A stretch of 9,674 nt of DNA from Proteiniphilum sp. UBA4977 (GTDB taxonomy: Bacteria; Bacteroidota; Bacteroidia; Bacteroidales; Dysgonomonadaceae). Below are positions 7,771 to 9,674 of the stretch, one piece after another. The stretch is from NCBI GenBank assembly GCA_002398565.1, contig DGZP01000030.1:1-9674 (forward strand), in the 5' to 3' direction. The translations under genes and the position numbers were made by a program. Below the pieces are notes generated by a model. It did no database searches, was not told the DNA's origin, and saw nothing but the letters and a program-made list of their open reading frames with translations. Positions within the stretch are counted from its first letter, which is position 1. The number at the start of each line of letters is the position of its first letter.

Positions 7771-9187
7771 TGTTTATCTTCAATTCAGTTGCAACCTCTA
7801 CTGCTTTTGTCGTAATATAATATTTTGCCAGTGTATTTGACATTTCCCACTCGGGCATATCGCGATTAACCAGGTATTTAAAGAAACATTCAGCAACATA
7901 CCTGAAGTGTGACTCGTGTCCCTCCCTGTTTTCTGCCGGAATATTGATGAGATATTCACCCTCATTGGATGTAGGCAAAACAGTGACAAAGGGATATCTT
8001 TTTTGTATTTTCGTGACTACCTGTTGAATATTTTCTGCAAATTCCTTCTCACTAACACCTTCAGCTTTATACACATACAACTGTTTGATAAAGTTTTGTT
8101 CCTTATTCTGAACAGTTCTCAAAATAGCTTTTGTGCCTTTCAACGTGGAGATGAATGTGTCACCTCCACCCTCAGGTGCCTGATAGTTCCACATAACTTG
8201 TAAACTTACGTTGTGGTTTTTCACATCGAAGTTTACAGTTCCGTTGGCATAGACTTTCAGCGTTGAATTATCAAGGTATTTATGAAGATAATCAGGAAAT
8301 GATGATTCTCCGGTAGACTGCATGAACTGCTGCCGAGAGATATCAGTCGGCCAGTGAGTAGATGAGATACTTCCGATGTCCCGTGTATAATCGATAGGCT
8401 GATCCGGAAAACATTTCCAGAACAGCAAGTCAATTAAGTGAGTAGTGACATCTGCAATACCCTCTCCCTGTTGTTCCACGTCGTAGTACCATGCCGGACG
8501 AATCAACGGTGATCCCGAAACCTCTTTATAGAAATGGTGCACACTTTCCATATAGACAGCAGGATCTTCCGGCGTTCCCACCTTAAGTTCTCCAAAAAAA
8601 TCGGGATTGTTTATCAACTCTTTTTCGATGATGTTCAGCATATCGTAGCGTTCCGTCATCATATCATACAGTTGAACATTTTTTGACCCTGCATTCTTAT
8701 ACGCTTCTTCCAGCAAAAGAAAATCATTCCTGTTAATAGCCATCGGCTTGTCGGACAACACATTCAATCCGGCATCCACAGCGCGGAGAATATATTCGGT
8801 CTTGTTTTTGTTGTTACCGGCAAGTACCACAACATTACCATTTTCATCTGTCACCATCTTGTCCACAAAGTCGTCACCCGTGTATATAACCTCTTGCCAG
8901 CTCGTAGGATTCTCTGCCCTGTTGTTGAATGACTCAATAGCTGAAAGATATTGGTTTAATCCGGCATCATCAGGAGACATGGCGTAAACGTAAACTGAAT
9001 CATTCACTTGGTCGATGGTACTTTTTTGAAGCAGATTGGCATGAAAATGTCCCGGCGCAAGAACGATCAATTTCACTTCGCCTGCTTTACCGGTAAATAC
9101 CGTAGAATTACTTGTCTTTTCTCTACTTTGCTGCATACAAGATAGAAACATCAGACCAATGATACCGGTCAACAAAAAACTTTTCAT
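7763..9187 (-). CDS. Lipoprotein Gfo/Idh/MocA-type oxidoreductase, putative oxidoreductase C-terminal domain family
   Basis: 474 residues. The signal MKSFLLTGIIGLMFLSC ends at Cys17, a relaxed lipobox (FLSC) of the kind common in Bacteroidota, so the protein is probably lipid-anchored in the periplasm or on the outer membrane. The nucleotide-binding start is KLIVLAPGHFHA (39-50), which lacks the classic GxGxxG pattern. LSDKPMAIN (144-152) supplies the EKP-equivalent Lys147. GIADVTTHLIDLLFW (243-257) supplies Asp246, His250 and Asp253, so the Lys-Asp-His active-site set is present. The second half resembles the Bacteroidota 'putative oxidoreductase C-terminal domain' group. An oxidoreductase acting on an exported sugar is likely; cofactor use is uncertain given the altered glycine loop and probable Sec export in unfolded form. 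It starts 7 bases after the upstream Gfo/Idh/MocA stop and overlaps the DoxX start by 8 bases. Confidence 0.9.
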   Translation of the reverse strand: MKSFLLTGIIGLMFLSCMQQSREKTSNSTVFTGKAGEVKLIVLAPGHFHANLLQKSTIDQVNDSVYVYAMSPDDAGLNQYLSAIESFNNRAENPTSWQEVIYTGDDFVDKMVTDENGNVVVLAGNNKNKTEYILRAVDAGLNVLSDKPMAINRNDFLLLEEAYKNAGSKNVQLYDMMTERYDMLNIIEKELINNPDFFGELKVGTPEDPAVYMESVHHFYKEVSGSPLIRPAWYYDVEQQGEGIADVTTHLIDLLFWKCFPDQPIDYTRDIGSISSTHWPTDISRQQFMQSTGESSFPDYLHKYLDNSTLKVYANGTVNFDVKNHNVSLQVMWNYQAPEGGGDTFISTLKGTKAILRTVQNKEQNFIKQLYVYKAEGVSEKEFAENIQQVVTKIQKRYPFVTVLPTSNEGEYLINIPAENREGHESHFRYVAECFFKYLVNRDMPEWEMSNTLAKYYITTKAVEVATELKINND

Positions 9188-9194
9188 TTCACTT

Positions 9195-9674
9195 TTACTT
9201 TAAATCCGAAAGTAATTTCCTGGCTTCTGCCAAACCTTTCCGATAAGTATCTTCCATCAGGATAATTTTTCCATCGTTGCGCTTGCTTTCATTGGAAGCT
9301 TCCATAAAAGTGAAGATTTCCAGTGTTTCTTCTTCGGAAACAGGGACAACACGAGTCTTAAAAAAATTAAGTATCTCTGTGAGCAGCACTTCGTATCCCT
9401 GGTAAGGGCCAACCGGCTCTATGCTTTTGTCCGTGAAGGCTGTTCCTCCGTAATTGCTTTTCCCGGTACGAAGGCCTCTGAACGTACCTATTCTTCCATC
9501 ACTCCATAATCCAGCTACTACATCAGTACCTTCAGCCGACATGCGGTTAACCGAAACGCATCCGGTTCCCATGATGGTGAAAAGGGTTTCTACCCCATGG
9601 ATGCCGTACCACCCAAAATCGGGATGTGTTTTTTCGCGACTTGCGGGGGAGTAACAATCAGCTCCCAAAACTTT
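9195..9674 (-). CDS. Gfo/Idh/MocA family oxidoreductase, C-terminal part (5' end outside window)
   Basis: The last 159 codons of a gene that enters from the right edge; the frame is open through 9674 (Lys-Val-Leu before GADCYSP). A TTG at 9668 could be read as a start but lies mid-domain. HPDFGWYGIHGVETLFTIMG is typical of the C-terminal half of Gfo/Idh/MocA proteins found in the same Bacteroidota clusters as the lipoprotein and DoxX genes. GPYQGYEVLLTEILNFF and the Glu-rich, Lys-ending tail EARKLLSDLK are also usual for this group, where the terminal helix packs against the Rossmann domain. The nucleotide-binding domain, EKP motif and any export signal are not visible, so location and activity cannot be judged. 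It is followed 7 bases later by the lipoprotein gene and is most likely the preceding member of the same operon. Confidence 0.88.
   Translation of the reverse strand, partial: KVLGADCYSPASREKTHPDFGWYGIHGVETLFTIMGTGCVSVNRMSAEGTDVVAGLWSDGRIGTFRGLRTGKSNYGGTAFTDKSIEPVGPYQGYEVLLTEILNFFKTRVVPVSEEETLEIFTFMEASNESKRNDGKIILMEDTYRKGLAEARKLLSDLK

Larger units (their letters stand above)
1..9674 (-). other. Putative single operon for periplasmic oxidative glycan or ester processing
   Basis: Eight same-strand genes follow one another with spacings, in transcription order, of +7, -8, -14, +28, +42, +4 and +12 bases. None of the gaps holds a recognisable promoter or a GC-rich hairpin followed by a T-run. 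Every complete protein has an export signal or is a membrane protein, which points to one envelope-located pathway. The operon's promoter and terminator lie outside the window. There is no gene-free stretch longer than 42 bases. Confidence 0.75.

Noticed and set aside
9195..9668. TTG at 9668 as a true start of a short gene
   Set aside because: The frame continues upstream to the edge, and the first residues already sit inside a Gfo/Idh/MocA C-terminal domain.
1..9674. CRISPR arrays, insertion sequences, tRNA or rRNA genes, attachment sites
   Set aside because: Coding density is nearly complete, with no regularly spaced repeats, transposase motifs or cloverleaf-like sequences seen.

Overview
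The window looks like a piece of a Bacteroidota chromosome, probably a free-living or plant/algal-glycan-degrading member. The evidence is family content: a PF06439 (DUF1080) protein, a DUF5009 membrane acyltransferase, a DoxX protein and several exported Gfo/Idh/MocA oxidoreductases including a lipoprotein form. The DNA is AT-leaning, ribosome-binding sites are A-rich and weak, and genes are tightly packed. The assignment rests on protein families only; no rRNA or tRNA is present.

Every gene is on the minus strand, so transcription runs from right to left. In that order: the C-terminal part of a Gfo/Idh/MocA protein (9195 to the right edge); a lipoprotein Gfo/Idh/MocA (7763-9187); a DoxX-family membrane protein (7264-7770); a Tat-type Gfo/Idh/MocA with a hydrophilic N-terminal extension (5667-7277); a second Tat-type Gfo/Idh/MocA (4289-5638); a DUF5009/HGSNAT-like acyltransferase (3128-4246); an exported 3-keto-disaccharide hydrolase-family protein (2401-3123); and a large exported protein with two alpha/beta-hydrolase domains that runs off the left edge (1-2388). 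Gaps are 4 to 42 bases, or the genes overlap by 8 and 14 bases. I see no internal promoter or terminator, so this is most likely one operon extending beyond both edges.

Working model (inference): exported Gfo/Idh/MocA enzymes oxidise a sugar hydroxyl, classically C3, of a glycoside in the periplasm. The PF06439 protein then cleaves the 3-keto-glycoside. The two-domain hydrolase removes ester decorations such as glucuronoyl or acetyl esters. The acyltransferase could move acyl groups onto a periplasmic sugar. DoxX, encoded between oxidoreductase genes and overlapping both neighbours, could link reducing equivalents to the membrane quinone pool. No SusC/SusD pair, classical glycoside hydrolase or regulator is inside the window.

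The most notable sequence-level result is in the left-edge gene. Its two hydrolase domains align without gaps over about 80 residues. The N-terminal domain keeps a Ser-Glu-His set, while the C-terminal domain has Asn at the exact position of the catalytic His.
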